Shown piece after piece: positions 41,133-49,720 of a stretch of 64,000 nucleotides of DNA (position 1 is the stretch's first letter; the number at the start of each line of letters is the position of its first letter). This DNA is from a virus. The stretch spans positions 62,001 through 126,000 of IMG/VR virus record IMGVR_UViG_3300042878_001497; one strand, given 5' to 3'. The notes under the pieces were generated by a model, which saw only the letters and a program-made list of their open reading frames with translations, ran no database searches and was not told where the DNA came from. The translations under genes were made by a program, and so were the position numbers.

Positions 41133-42051
41133 AAAAATTTTTATCACCGGCGGAGCAGGGTACCTGGGCCGAAATCTTGTCGAGAGGTATTACACTGATA
41201 ATGAAATAACAGTGTACTCTAGAGACGAAGCAAAGCACTACTACCTTAAAAAAGAGTTCCCAAACATTAATTGCGTCGTAGGAGACGTTCGCAACTACGA
41301 CTTGCTTAGAAGAGCTTCCGCCGGACATACTATTGGGATTTTTGCTGCATCTTTAAAACAGATTGAAGCTGTAGATCAGAATGTAGAAGAAGGAGTACGA
41401 GTGATTGTAGATGGAGCTATTAATTCTAGAAGAGTAGCAGAAGAGAATAACTTTAAAGCAGCTTGCTTTATCTCTTCAGATAAATCTAGAGCAGCTACAA
41501 CCCTGTACGGTGCTATGAAGTTTGTAGCAGGAGAAGCTTTTATTGTAAACGCAGAGAAGTCTAACGTTAAGCTTTCAACTGCTATCTATGGTAACGTACT
41601 AAACTCAACCGGTTCGATTATTCCTTTGATGTGGGATGCAATTAAGAAAGGTTATAAACTTACTCTGTACTCTCCTGAGATGACTCGCTTTATGATCGAT
41701 ATCGAGCAAGCTATCGACCTTATAGAAGCAGGACTACAGGAAACTGGTTATAATGTTATACCTAATTTAAAGGCTTTTAAGGTAAGAGATCTATTTGAAA
41801 TTTATGCTGAAAAGTTTGGATTAGAATATAAACTCGGCACACCACGCATCTCAGAGAAGCTACATGAAATGATGGTATCTAAGGAGGAAAGACCTCGTAC
41901 GTTCTACAACAAGGACAACGATACTTACTACATGCACTACAAAGACATCTCAGACAGACAAGTAAGCTGGGAAGAATTTACAAGCGATCAAGTAGCAGTA
42001 AGTAAGCAGGAACTTGAAGATATTCTACAACACTATAATTACTTTCAATGA
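41122..42051 (+). CDS. PseB/CapD-like UDP-sugar 4,6-dehydratase (SDR)
   Basis: 309 residues from ATG 41122. Rossmann motif ITGGAGYLGRNL at 7-18, FISSDKSRAATTLYGAMKF (about 113-131) with the catalytic SDK and YGxxK, YGNVLNSTGSIIPL near 153 and MTRFMIDIEQA near 187. These match UDP-GlcNAc 4,6-dehydratases such as PseB and CapE. With the reductase next to it, a deoxy-amino sugar nucleotide is a likely product. Confidence 0.8.
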   Translation: MKGEKIFITGGAGYLGRNLVERYYTDNEITVYSRDEAKHYYLKKEFPNINCVVGDVRNYDLLRRASAGHTIGIFAASLKQIEAVDQNVEEGVRVIVDGAINSRRVAEENNFKAACFISSDKSRAATTLYGAMKFVAGEAFIVNAEKSNVKLSTAIYGNVLNSTGSIIPLMWDAIKKGYKLTLYSPEMTRFMIDIEQAIDLIEAGLQETGYNVIPNLKAFKVRDLFEIYAEKFGLEYKLGTPRISEKLHEMMVSKEERPRTFYNKDNDTYYMHYKDISDRQVSWEEFTSDQVAVSKQELEDILQHYNYFQ

Positions 42052-42767
42052 ACGTTTTAGTGCTAGGGCATAAAGGCATGCTTGGACATATGGTTTCCGA
42101 GTACCTCTCTAATAATGGAGTTACAGTTACTGTTACTCCTTTCCGCTACTTAACTCCTGATTTTGCTGATGCAGTAACTTCCTTTAAAGGAGAGTATATT
42201 ATTAACTGTATTGGAGCTATTCCTCAACGGACTAAAGACTTTTCTATCAACGAAGATCTTCCTACCTGGTTAGATATTCTAGCAAATACTAGAGTTATAC
42301 ACCCTGGAACTGATTGTGAAGTAGACGAAGATGTTTACGGCGTATCTAAAAGAAAAGCTAGAGACTTTATTATTGAAAAAGGAACACGTACTAAGATACT
42401 CAAAACATCTATCATAGGACCTGAATTAGACTCTAAAGTTAGTTTACTTGAATGGTTTTTAAATAGCGAGAACTCAGTAGGAGGCTACACCAAAGCTATG
42501 TGGAGCGGCATTACAACTTTAGAATGGGCTAAACAATGTTATAAACTAATGCAGGATTGGGATAGCTACAAAGTAGAAAATACTATTGAAAGTACTTGCC
42601 TCTCTAAATTTGATTTACTATCTTTGATTAAAGAAGTATTTAGTAAAGATATTGAAATCGTACCAAACTCTTCAGTAGAAGTAAATAAATGCCTCGTAGG
42701 AGAGATAAAAACAAAATCAATTAAAGAGCAGCTCATTGAGCTAAAAGAATACTATTATGATAGTTGA
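42048..42767 (+). CDS. RmlD-like sugar-nucleotide reductase (SDR)
   Basis: 239 residues. LVLGHKGMLGHMV at 4-16 is the RmlD-type GxxGMLG motif, IINCIGAIPQ near 51 and YGVSKRKA near 104 complete the SDR set. It is shorter than dTDP-4-dehydrorhamnose reductase (about 290). Following a 4,6-dehydratase, it would reduce the 4-keto product, as CapF/FnlB does. Overlaps neighbours by 4 and 11 bases. Confidence 0.75.
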   Translation: MNVLVLGHKGMLGHMVSEYLSNNGVTVTVTPFRYLTPDFADAVTSFKGEYIINCIGAIPQRTKDFSINEDLPTWLDILANTRVIHPGTDCEVDEDVYGVSKRKARDFIIEKGTRTKILKTSIIGPELDSKVSLLEWFLNSENSVGGYTKAMWSGITTLEWAKQCYKLMQDWDSYKVENTIESTCLSKFDLLSLIKEVFSKDIEIVPNSSVEVNKCLVGEIKTKSIKEQLIELKEYYYDS

Positions 42768-43689
42768 CCTAAACCCAGAGTTTGGCTATGAACTTGTATG
42801 TGCAGCTCCTTATGCGTACTGGCTTAAAGAGCAAGGAGAGTATGTTAAGGTAATAACAAGCAAAGGAATGAAACCTTTCTACTGGTTTTGTGACGAAGTA
42901 GAAGAGAAGTATACAACTAGGTCTGTAGATAATTCCTCTAACGGAGTACAGAATCTACCTAACAGCTGGATACATCATAATGCTCTAGCTATTTTCGGGA
43001 AAGACTATAGCCTACTTACTGAAGAAGAACAGAAGCAAGCCAACGGATGGTTAGATTACTCTCAATGGGTAGCACCTCCTTATGCTGAGAAGTATTACAA
43101 GAAAGATACACCTGCTTTGAGTAACTATGTTATTATCTCAAATAGGTTTAACTTAGAACACGGGCAGACACCTATTGGGTACTTTGATATAGAGAGTCTG
43201 TATATAATGTTTAATCTTTTAACTGAGAAAGGTTATAACATTATCTATAAACGACCTCGTAATACAGAGTTTGCTACCGATCCTAATGAGCTACAGAATA
43301 GAGATATCTTAGCTAATGTAGAAGGTCAAGGAGTAATTACTGATTATCAGCTTACTGAATACTTTGAAAATGTATACCTATTCGATGATATTGTTAACCA
43401 GGTAGGAGGTACATACAATGAAGCTCAGTTAGCAATATACTCTAGTGCCGAAGGATTTATATCTATGGGTGGAGGCTCAAGCATACTTTGCAGCTACTTT
43501 AACAAACCTGTTATTATTTACGTTAACACTTCTAAAGATATTAGACCGGGTTATTTTGAAGGAGAATCTTACTTCAATAAATTATCTAAAGCAAAGGTAG
43601 TACCTGTAGTTGATACCTTAGACGAAATAGTTAAGAGAGGTTATCGAGATTACTCTAAGGTATTTGAATCTATTAAAGAAGTATTGTAA
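42757..43689 (+). CDS. hypothetical protein, GT-B-like
   Basis: 310 residues. DLNPEFGYELVCAAPYAYWLKEQG at the start suggests a Rossmann half, and SSAEGFISMGGGSSILCSYFNKPVIIYVN (about 228-256) resembles the donor-binding half of GT9 or polysaccharide transferases. Probably a glycosyltransferase, not certain. Confidence 0.55.
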   Translation: MIVDLNPEFGYELVCAAPYAYWLKEQGEYVKVITSKGMKPFYWFCDEVEEKYTTRSVDNSSNGVQNLPNSWIHHNALAIFGKDYSLLTEEEQKQANGWLDYSQWVAPPYAEKYYKKDTPALSNYVIISNRFNLEHGQTPIGYFDIESLYIMFNLLTEKGYNIIYKRPRNTEFATDPNELQNRDILANVEGQGVITDYQLTEYFENVYLFDDIVNQVGGTYNEAQLAIYSSAEGFISMGGGSSILCSYFNKPVIIYVNTSKDIRPGYFEGESYFNKLSKAKVVPVVDTLDEIVKRGYRDYSKVFESIKEVL

Positions 43690-44528
43690 TGAAAGTTTTA
43701 GTAACAGGAGGAGCAGGATTTGTTGGTACAAATTTAATCAAGAGACTTCTTGAAGAAGGTCATGAAGTAGTTTCTATTGATAATTACAGCACTGGCCTGG
43801 AGAGCAATCACCAAGACGGAGCAGAGTACCTGAACTATGATATCAGAAATATCACCAGCTACGATTGGATCAAGCCTGAGTTTGTTTTCCATATGGCTGC
43901 CATTGCTCGTATTCAACCTTCATTTGAAAAGCCTCAAGACTATTTTGAAGTTAATGCACTAGGTACAATGAGGTTAGTAGATTGGTGTGCTAAATCAGGA
44001 GTACCCGTTGTGTATGCAGGTTCATCTTCTAAGCATAGTGGAAGGTACAAAAATCCTTACACTTTTTCAAAAGATTTAGGAGAAGATATAATCAAACTAT
44101 ACCAGCAACACTACCAACTAAAAGCTTCAATTGCGAGGTTTTACAACGTTTACGGACCTAATCAATTAACAGAAGGAGGTTATACAACTTTAATTGGTAG
44201 ATGGATTAATAGTTGGTACAAGCAAGAGAAGTTCGTAATTTATGGCGATGGAGAACAACGCAGAGACTTCACACACGTCGATGATATTGTTGATGCTCTA
44301 ACACTAGTTATGTACAAGCAGACTTACGGATACGAATTTGAGCTGGGAAGAGGTAAAAATTACTCTGTAAACGAAGTACTACAAATGTTCCAACAGACTG
44401 CCGAGTATTTCCCAGCACGCCCAGGCGAAGCCTTAACTACCCTGAATACAGATAATACTGCTAGAGAAGTTCTAGGATGGAAACCTACCCGCAACCTTAC
44501 AGATTACCTAAAAGAAGTTATTAAATGA
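43689..44528 (+). CDS. NAD-dependent epimerase/dehydratase (SDR)
   Basis: 279 residues. VTGGAGFVGTNLIKRLLE at 5-22, FHMAAIARIQPSFE near 65, YAGSSSKHSG near 110 and YTFSKDLGE near 119, with YxxxK as Y-T-F-S-K. A short extended SDR like UDP-GlcNAc/Glc 4-epimerases. Start overlaps the previous stop by 1 base and the end overlaps the next start by 4. Confidence 0.82.
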   Translation: MKVLVTGGAGFVGTNLIKRLLEEGHEVVSIDNYSTGLESNHQDGAEYLNYDIRNITSYDWIKPEFVFHMAAIARIQPSFEKPQDYFEVNALGTMRLVDWCAKSGVPVVYAGSSSKHSGRYKNPYTFSKDLGEDIIKLYQQHYQLKASIARFYNVYGPNQLTEGGYTTLIGRWINSWYKQEKFVIYGDGEQRRDFTHVDDIVDALTLVMYKQTYGYEFELGRGKNYSVNEVLQMFQQTAEYFPARPGEALTTLNTDNTAREVLGWKPTRNLTDYLKEVIK

Positions 44529-45703
44529 AAATTAGCTTAATACAGCCAAGCCGTAATAATCTTAAGTACCTTAAGTGGTCTTATGAATCAATTAGAAAAA
44601 ATCAAGGAGAGCACGAGATTGAAATTTGTGTAGCTGACGATGCTAGTACAGACGGAACGTGGGCATGGTGTGTAGAGACGGAGAAAAAAGATCCTAACTT
44701 TAAATGGATTCGTAACCAAGGTCCGGAAAGATTAGGGCATACTATTTTATACGACCGTTTAATTAATAATGTAGCAACTGCAGATGTAGCGATGATCTAC
44801 CATGCTGATATGTACTTATGTCCAGGTGCTATTTCTGCTATTGAGAAACATATTAAGCCAGGTGTAATTGTATCTCTAACTCGAATTGAGCCACCACTAC
44901 ACCCTCCAGGACCAGAAAAGGTTTTAGCTAACTTTGGTACTGAGCCTGAAGAGTTTAACGAAGAGGCTTTCTTAAACTGGTATAGTAAGCTAGAGGTGCA
45001 GCAAGCTACAGAAGGTGTTTTTGCTCCCTGGGCTTTCTACCGCAAAGACTTCCAGAAGATTGGAGGACACGACCCTTTATATGCTCCGCAATCAAAAGAA
45101 GACTCCGATATTTTTAACCGCTTTCACCTAGACGGAGTTAAATTTGTGCAGACTTGGGAAGGACACGTATACCATATGACCTGCAGAGGGTCTAGGTTTA
45201 ATCCTACCTTGACAACTCCAGGTAAAAATAGTAGCGAGTGGGAAGCTCAAAATATGAGATCTACTCGTAATTTTATTCGGAAGTGGGGACATTTTGTAAA
45301 ACATGATAGTATGATGAAACCAATTGTATCTCCTAAGTACGACATTGGTATTAAAGTCACAAATTGTACCAGTGAATTATTAGAGCTTCTTGAACCCTGG
45401 TGTTCAACAATTCTGATCGATGATGAGATGCAGGTACTAACTACTCACTACTTGGATAAAGAACAGCATAACACTCAATATAATCTTGCAGAGAAAATCA
45501 AAACAACTCCGTTCGATACCTTACAAAATGAAATCATACTAACTGTGGATAAAAATACTTTTACTGAATATGACTTTCAAGTACTGCAACAGTTACCGGA
45601 GATTATCCAAATGAATGGAAACCCAGGTACATATACCGTAAGTAGTATGTCTTTAGAAATTAGTAAGATGAACGAATATCAGAATAGTTTAATTAACTTA
45701 TAG
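44525..45703 (+). CDS. GT2-family glycosyltransferase with extra C-terminal domain
   Basis: 392 residues. Residues 1-270 are a GT2 enzyme (CVADDASTDGTWAW near 36, VAMIYHADMYLCPGA near 88, SKEDSDIFNRFHLDG near 191, with CRGSRF near 216). The last 110 residues (KYDIGIKVTNCTSELLELLEPWC...) form a separate alpha/beta part not found in the related transferase at 40227. It closes the glycosylation block. Confidence 0.78.
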   Translation: MKISLIQPSRNNLKYLKWSYESIRKNQGEHEIEICVADDASTDGTWAWCVETEKKDPNFKWIRNQGPERLGHTILYDRLINNVATADVAMIYHADMYLCPGAISAIEKHIKPGVIVSLTRIEPPLHPPGPEKVLANFGTEPEEFNEEAFLNWYSKLEVQQATEGVFAPWAFYRKDFQKIGGHDPLYAPQSKEDSDIFNRFHLDGVKFVQTWEGHVYHMTCRGSRFNPTLTTPGKNSSEWEAQNMRSTRNFIRKWGHFVKHDSMMKPIVSPKYDIGIKVTNCTSELLELLEPWCSTILIDDEMQVLTTHYLDKEQHNTQYNLAEKIKTTPFDTLQNEIILTVDKNTFTEYDFQVLQQLPEIIQMNGNPGTYTVSSMSLEISKMNEYQNSLINL

Positions 45704-45707
45704 ACAA

Positions 45708-45842
45708 ATGGGCAAGATTCATTTGCAAGATCTAGACCGCTACCAGGAAGAAGCACGTCCTTACCAGCCGATCAAGACAAATAAGAAGAAAAAAGTAGGT
45801 CCTATTTATAAAAAGGACGACGATCAGTTGGATCGAAACTAA
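45708..45842 (+). CDS. small lysine-rich protein
   Basis: 44 residues, GKIHLQDLDRYQEEARPYQPIKTNKKKKVGPIYKKDDDQ, with a KKKK cluster. A promoter for the next gene lies in its last codons. No family recognised. Confidence 0.5.
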   Translation: MGKIHLQDLDRYQEEARPYQPIKTNKKKKVGPIYKKDDDQLDRN

Positions 45843-45860
45843 CTTCTTCTTATATTTAAA
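45828..45860 (+). promoter_or_regulatory. promoter, leaderless type
   Basis: TTG, N20, TATATTTAAA ending 2 bases before ATG 45863. Confidence 0.7.
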
Positions 45861-45862
45861 GC

Positions 45863-46204
45863 ATGAAAGAGCTACTCTTAAAAGAAATCCAAAACGTAAT
45901 TGCTGAAGCCACTAAAGTAAACTTTAAGGGTAAGCAGTTTGTACTTAAGGTGGGTGTTAACGAAGATCCAAACAAAAAAGGAATCAAAGTACAATTCATT
46001 CCTGCTGATATGTCTCCTATCAATCCTACCGAGCAGAATGAAATTGCAATGGCATTAGCTGAAAAGCTTGATACAGGTCTTAAGCAGTACGGTATGCAAG
46101 TAGAGAGAGACAGAGAGCTTAAAGACAAATCAATCGTAGGCTTCTTCATCTACATCGAATATGTAGATAAAATTATCCGTCAAGCATTAGGAACTGGAGC
46201 TTAA
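45863..46204 (+). CDS. hypothetical protein
   Basis: 113 residues. LLLKEIQNVIAEATKVNFKG at the start, an alpha/beta body with FVLKVGVNEDPNKKGIKVQFIP, then a helix and a hydrophobic strand (IVGFFIYIEYVDKIIRQAL). The first helix resembles the N terminus of several structural proteins of T4-like phages. Function not recognised. Confidence 0.6.
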   Translation: MKELLLKEIQNVIAEATKVNFKGKQFVLKVGVNEDPNKKGIKVQFIPADMSPINPTEQNEIAMALAEKLDTGLKQYGMQVERDRELKDKSIVGFFIYIEYVDKIIRQALGTGA

Positions 46205-46218
46205 CCTAACTTACTTTT

Positions 46219-46374
46219 ATGAAAAGATTCTCTTTCTACAGTCGAACAGATAGTAGCCAGGAGGCTATTGGATCTACTTTTACATTTAACCGCCTTGCTG
46301 CTGCTAGGTACTTTGCAGAAAGAAAACATTTACCGCTTAAGAGCTTCTTAAGCCTATTTAAAGTCACTAGATGA
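46219..46374 (+). CDS. small conserved-looking phage protein
   Basis: 51 residues: KRFSFYSRTDSSQEAIG then FNRLAAARYFAERKHLPLKSFLSLF. I recall similar short proteins in marine T4-like phages, function unknown. The basic amphipathic helix could contact nucleic acid. Ends overlapping the next start (ATGA). Confidence 0.6.
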   Translation: MKRFSFYSRTDSSQEAIGSTFTFNRLAAARYFAERKHLPLKSFLSLFKVTR

Positions 46375-46775
46375 ATCCTAAGGAAATACTTAGACGAATA
46401 CTAAAAGAACAGTTACCTTTGAAGTACCGAATAAAAGAGGTACCTCGAAATAAAGAAGCTATGCATAAAGAATTATTTATAGAAATACTTAAGCTGTTAA
46501 AAGAAATCGACGATCGAACAGACTTTGTAGCTTCCGAAATTGGAATGGATATTGCAGCTTACGAAGATAAGTTCTTTAGAGTTATCCACAACTTAATGAG
46601 AATGACCTTTAACAGGGAACAAGTTTTTCTAATCGAGCTGTACTTGAATGAAATCGACTACAACGAAAAAGAAGAATGGGATGGATGCATCTCAGTAACT
46701 GTTGGTAAAAAAGAGCAGAAGATTGCATTCCGCACCCCAGAAGATGTTTGGGAAGCTATTCAGAAATTTAAATAA
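46371..46775 (+). CDS. hypothetical protein
   Basis: 134 residues, charged, mostly helical at the N terminus (RRILKEQLPLKYRIKEVPRNKE) and with a beta-like C terminus (CISVTVGKKEQKIAFRTPEDVW). Nothing diagnostic. Followed by a promoter with a hairpin spacer. Confidence 0.6.
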   Translation: MNPKEILRRILKEQLPLKYRIKEVPRNKEAMHKELFIEILKLLKEIDDRTDFVASEIGMDIAAYEDKFFRVIHNLMRMTFNREQVFLIELYLNEIDYNEKEEWDGCISVTVGKKEQKIAFRTPEDVWEAIQKFK

Positions 46776-46778
46776 AAG

Positions 46779-46811
46779 TTGGATCCTAACCAACTTCTTG
46801 CTATCTTTAGG
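46779..46811 (+). promoter_or_regulatory. promoter with hairpin spacer
   Basis: TTG, N20, TATCTTTAGG. The spacer begins with GTTGG-atccta-ACCAAC, a hairpin that uses the -33 box as one arm, followed by TTCTT. A-rich leader to ATG 46827. Confidence 0.72.
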
Positions 46812-46826
46812 TAAATAAATAAAAAC

Positions 46827-47219
46827 ATGGATAAAAGGTTCTGTACTGTGTGTGGGGATGAGATTAATCCCTTGCGTGTTAAGGCTCTGCCTGAAACTAA
46901 GACTTGTATTAATCACTCTACTGTAGGAGCGAAACGAGGTCGTATTCTCACTTTAGGAGAAGGAGATCATACTTACAATGAGATTGAAATTCTTGACGAA
47001 GAAACCTACCGCAAGGTAGTAGCTATAGAGTTAGGTGTGGATCGTCTAGCAGAAGAGATGCCTGAGATTCAAAACTACGATCAAACTCTGGTTGCTGATG
47101 ATACTCGTGCATTGAAAGAGAAAGCAGAGAAGTTTTTGGATGATGAAGAAGATGTAAAACTTCTAGAAGATCCAGATGAAGTAATTGAAGACTCAGAAGA
47201 AGAAGAGGAGGAAGAATAG
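46827..47219 (+). CDS. TraR/DksA-like zinc-finger protein with acidic tail
   Basis: 130 residues. CTVCGDEINPLRVKALPETKTCINH (residues 6-30) is a TraR/DksA-type finger in which the last knuckle reads C-I-N-H rather than C-x-x-C. The rest is acidic and ends in eight Glu. Phage DksA-like proteins bind RNA polymerase, so a role in redirecting transcription is plausible. Start supported by an upstream promoter and A-rich leader. Confidence 0.7.
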   Translation: MDKRFCTVCGDEINPLRVKALPETKTCINHSTVGAKRGRILTLGEGDHTYNEIEILDEETYRKVVAIELGVDRLAEEMPEIQNYDQTLVADDTRALKEKAEKFLDDEEDVKLLEDPDEVIEDSEEEEEEE

Positions 47220-47866
47220 TGGAGGAAAGAAAGAGAGGGAGACCGAGTAAGATACTCCTCAGAGAGGATATCGAGCGTGCAATCCGGATGACTAAATCCA
47301 ATAAGGCTGCCGCTCGATACCTTCACTGCTCCTTTCCTCATTACAAAAAGTACGCCAACCTCTTCAAGGCAGAAGATGGAAGGACGCTTTTTGAGACACA
47401 TCTCAATCAAGCCGGTAAAGGAGTTCCCAAGTTTCTAACAGGAAGAGCTAAACAAGCTCCTTTGAAAGAGATCTTAGACGGAACGTTCCCAGTAGAACAT
47501 TTTAAGCCAGCTAAGATCAAGGCAGCTCTAATTTCAGAAGGGTACCTAGCCGAGCAGTGTAATAGATGTGACTTTGGAGAAGCTAGATTGCTTGACGGTA
47601 AAGTACCTCTCATTCTTACTTTCAAAGATAAGAATAAACATAACTACCATCGAGATAACATCGAGCTACTTTGTTATAACTGCTCCTTTCTCTATGCTGC
47701 TTCTCCTATTTCCGATGATCAGGTAGAACAGATGGAGGATTATGTAGAGCTGCAAGTAAAAGACTATGATTGGGAGATCGATCAAGCACATATCGATCAC
47801 CTAAAGGAGTTAGGACTGTGGGAAGATAATAAAAAACCTGGTGAGGAATTTATATCTCGGCAATGA
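47219..47866 (+). CDS. HNH-like zinc protein with N-terminal helix-turn-helix
   Basis: 215 residues from GTG 47219, which overlaps the upstream TAG. The N terminus (RKRGRPSKILLREDIERAIRMTKSNKAAARYLHC) looks like a DNA-binding AT-hook plus helix-turn-helix. Residues about 117-165 (CNRCDF, then FKDKNKHNYHRDNIELLCYNC) match the frame of HNH endonucleases, with YHRDNIELLCYNC as the typical last part. Possibly a homing or packaging-type nuclease; catalytic His not certain. Confidence 0.65.
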   Translation: MEERKRGRPSKILLREDIERAIRMTKSNKAAARYLHCSFPHYKKYANLFKAEDGRTLFETHLNQAGKGVPKFLTGRAKQAPLKEILDGTFPVEHFKPAKIKAALISEGYLAEQCNRCDFGEARLLDGKVPLILTFKDKNKHNYHRDNIELLCYNCSFLYAASPISDDQVEQMEDYVELQVKDYDWEIDQAHIDHLKELGLWEDNKKPGEEFISRQ

Positions 47867-48084
47867 AAGTACCTAAGAAGCGACAAAGACCTCAGCTAGA
47901 TTCAGAGAAGAATAAACAGTTCCTACTAAAGAAGCACGCTGATAAACTTCTTGAACAGGACCAAAAAAATAAAAAGCTGTCGGAAAAGTTGCTCAATCGA
48001 GACATCTTTACTATCTTTAGTGAAGAAGAAACAAATAAAGGTTATGAGCGAGAAGAGAGGACAGACGGAGAAGATCAGATTTGA
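47863..48084 (+). CDS. small lysine-rich helical protein
   Basis: 73 residues, almost entirely Lys, Glu, Gln and Leu (KKRQRPQLDSEKNKQFLLKKHADKLL). A full promoter is embedded in its second half and the next gene starts 41 bases before its stop in another frame. Confidence 0.5.
   Translation: MKVPKKRQRPQLDSEKNKQFLLKKHADKLLEQDQKNKKLSEKLLNRDIFTIFSEEETNKGYEREERTDGEDQI
47989..48021 (+). promoter_or_regulatory. promoter nested in a coding region
   Basis: TTG, N20, TATCTTTAGT, then a leader ending ACAAATAAAGGTTATG at 48044. The leader matches the small-gene consensus exactly, so the promoter is credible although it lies inside the preceding gene. Confidence 0.65.
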
Positions 48085-48319
48085 CTTCAATACCGCAGGT
48101 GTATTAGAGATTCAACTTCATAACGAAACCTGGTACCGAGTTACTGCTGCTACTTTCCGTGCTTACGACGGACCTCGCCGCATTACCGAGCCTCAGTTTA
48201 CTGAACGAGGTAACCCCTGGGTACCTATGCATACCTATGTATACGAAGGACCGGTATATTACTACGGCTCTAATAAGCAAGCTACCAAGCAGAATAACTA
48301 TACTACCCGACAGCTATGA
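48044..48319 (+). CDS. hypothetical beta-rich protein
   Basis: 91 residues from ATG 48044, chosen because of the GGTTATG leader and upstream promoter; the longer frame from 47951 gives an unlikely basic extension. FDFNTAGVLEIQLHNETWYRVTAATFRAYDGPRRI is strand-rich with many aromatics. Family unknown. Confidence 0.62.
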   Translation: MSEKRGQTEKIRFDFNTAGVLEIQLHNETWYRVTAATFRAYDGPRRITEPQFTERGNPWVPMHTYVYEGPVYYYGSNKQATKQNNYTTRQL

Positions 48320-48624
48320 AACAATTTGTATTTGAATCTCCGCAAGAGTTTGATGCTTTCTTTACCGGAGAGAATCTCAAAGTAACAGAAGCAATCACTG
48401 AGGGTATTCGACTGGCTGTGCAAGCTAAGAAGAGGCATGCCGACCTATTTGAAGTTAGCTTTGAAGGAGGAGATACTGCATTTGATATCAGCCTTCCGTC
48501 TATGGAGTGGCCTCAAGCATTATCTAAATGCCTGGAGATCTATGAGCAGAAAGAGATGTACGATGATGCAATCGATACCTATCAGTTAATCAAACAGATT
48601 TCAGATGCAAGAGATCTTATCTAA
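48316..48624 (+). CDS. hypothetical acidic protein
   Basis: 102 residues, acidic, beginning KQFVFESPQEFDAFF and ending with a helical repeat-like segment (LEIYEQKEMYDDAIDTYQLIKQI) that could be a TPR-type hairpin. Overlaps both neighbours. Confidence 0.6.
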   Translation: MKQFVFESPQEFDAFFTGENLKVTEAITEGIRLAVQAKKRHADLFEVSFEGGDTAFDISLPSMEWPQALSKCLEIYEQKEMYDDAIDTYQLIKQISDARDLI

Positions 48625-48838
48625 GACTCACTCAGACGGAACTACCATTAGGTACTTTATGTCTGAAAATGGAAGGGTTATAACATCTGAAACCTCTTAC
48701 AGTAAGGGTCATAAGAGTCTCTATGAAGAGTTAGAAGAGAAGAATAAAGGACTACCTAAGACCAAACACCAGTACATGACTGATGAAGGTAAGGTGGTAG
48801 GATATCTTACTGCAAAAAAGTTAGGAATTATTACTTAG
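48605..48838 (+). CDS. small hypothetical protein
   Basis: 77 residues, overlapping the preceding gene by 20 bases. TTIRYFMSENGRVITSET and HQYMTDEGKVVGYLTAKK are two similar strand-turn-strand units, suggesting a small duplicated beta protein. Confidence 0.55.
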   Translation: MQEILSKTHSDGTTIRYFMSENGRVITSETSYSKGHKSLYEELEEKNKGLPKTKHQYMTDEGKVVGYLTAKKLGIIT

Positions 48839-48843
48839 AAGAG

Positions 48844-48876
48844 TTGGAACCAACGAAGTTAGTTCCTATCTTTAAG
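48844..48876 (+). promoter_or_regulatory. promoter
   Basis: TTG, N20, TATCTTTAAG, leader ending AAATGGTTATG. GTTGG and CCAAC at the start of the spacer can pair with a 2-base loop only, so the hairpin is doubtful. Confidence 0.7.
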
Positions 48877-48898
48877 TATAATTAAAAACAAAATGGTT

Positions 48899-49720
48899 AT
48901 GATGATTTCAAACAGCAATGCAGACCGCGTAATGACAATCGAAGAGTTGAAGAAGGTAGTTCCTTTTGCCTTCATCGACAAGCCTACTCGACAGGTATCA
49001 GACAAGTACGTTCACGTACCTACTAGCCGAGTAATTGAAGACTTAACGACGATGGGATGGGAGCCAGTTCAAGCTGCTCAACGCCGAGGTCGTGCAGGTA
49101 AGACTTCTATCTTCTCTAAGCACATGATTAAGTTTCAGAACCCTAACCTCCTTATCAAAGGTGCAGAAGGTGATGATGTATTTCCTCAGATCATTCTGAC
49201 TAACTCTCACGATGGTACTCAATCATTCAAGTTTATGATGGGGCTGTATCGTCTGGTGTGCAGCAATGGATTGGTAGTAGCTGATGAGCAGTTTGCTAAC
49301 TTTAAGATCCGCCACATGGGTTACTCGTTTGAGGATCTGCAGAAGCTTATTGAGACTGCAGTGCAGGAGCTACCTAAGAAGGTTGAGGTTATCAACAAGA
49401 TGAAAGAGGTTGTGATGACGGAAGAGCAGCAGAAAGACTTTGCTTTGAAGGCTTACCTACTACGTCGTGGTATCGAACTAACCGATGAGGTTAAAGTAGA
49501 AGATGAGGTGTTGGAAGGTATTCTTTCTAGCCGCCGTAAGCAAGACGAAGGAAATGATTTGTGGTTGACTTTCAACCGAGTACAGGAAGCTATCACCCAA
49601 GGAGGCTTCAAAGGAGCATTGAATGGAGCTAAGGTACGCCAGGTACGTAAGATTCGTTCATTCGAGAAAGACTTGAAGATCAATCAAGACCTATTCGAAC
49701 TTGCTCTGCAGTATGCGTAA
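48899..49720 (+). CDS. DUF932-like protein
   Basis: 273 residues from ATG 48899 (GGTTATG); ATG 48893 is 6 bases earlier. Features of the DUF932 phage/plasmid family: VPTSRVIEDLTTMGWEPVQAAQ near 34, KHMIKFQNP near 67, IILTNSHDGTQSFKFMMGLYRLVCSNGLVV near 87-117 and a helical C-terminal half. Function of the family is unknown; members are often on mobile elements. Confidence 0.75.
   Translation: MMISNSNADRVMTIEELKKVVPFAFIDKPTRQVSDKYVHVPTSRVIEDLTTMGWEPVQAAQRRGRAGKTSIFSKHMIKFQNPNLLIKGAEGDDVFPQIILTNSHDGTQSFKFMMGLYRLVCSNGLVVADEQFANFKIRHMGYSFEDLQKLIETAVQELPKKVEVINKMKEVVMTEEQQKDFALKAYLLRRGIELTDEVKVEDEVLEGILSSRRKQDEGNDLWLTFNRVQEAITQGGFKGALNGAKVRQVRKIRSFEKDLKINQDLFELALQYA

Noticed and set aside
45801-45810. 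TATTTATA promoter before 45863
   Set aside because: It lies inside the small gene at 45708 and a much better TTG-N20-TATATTTAAA promoter follows.
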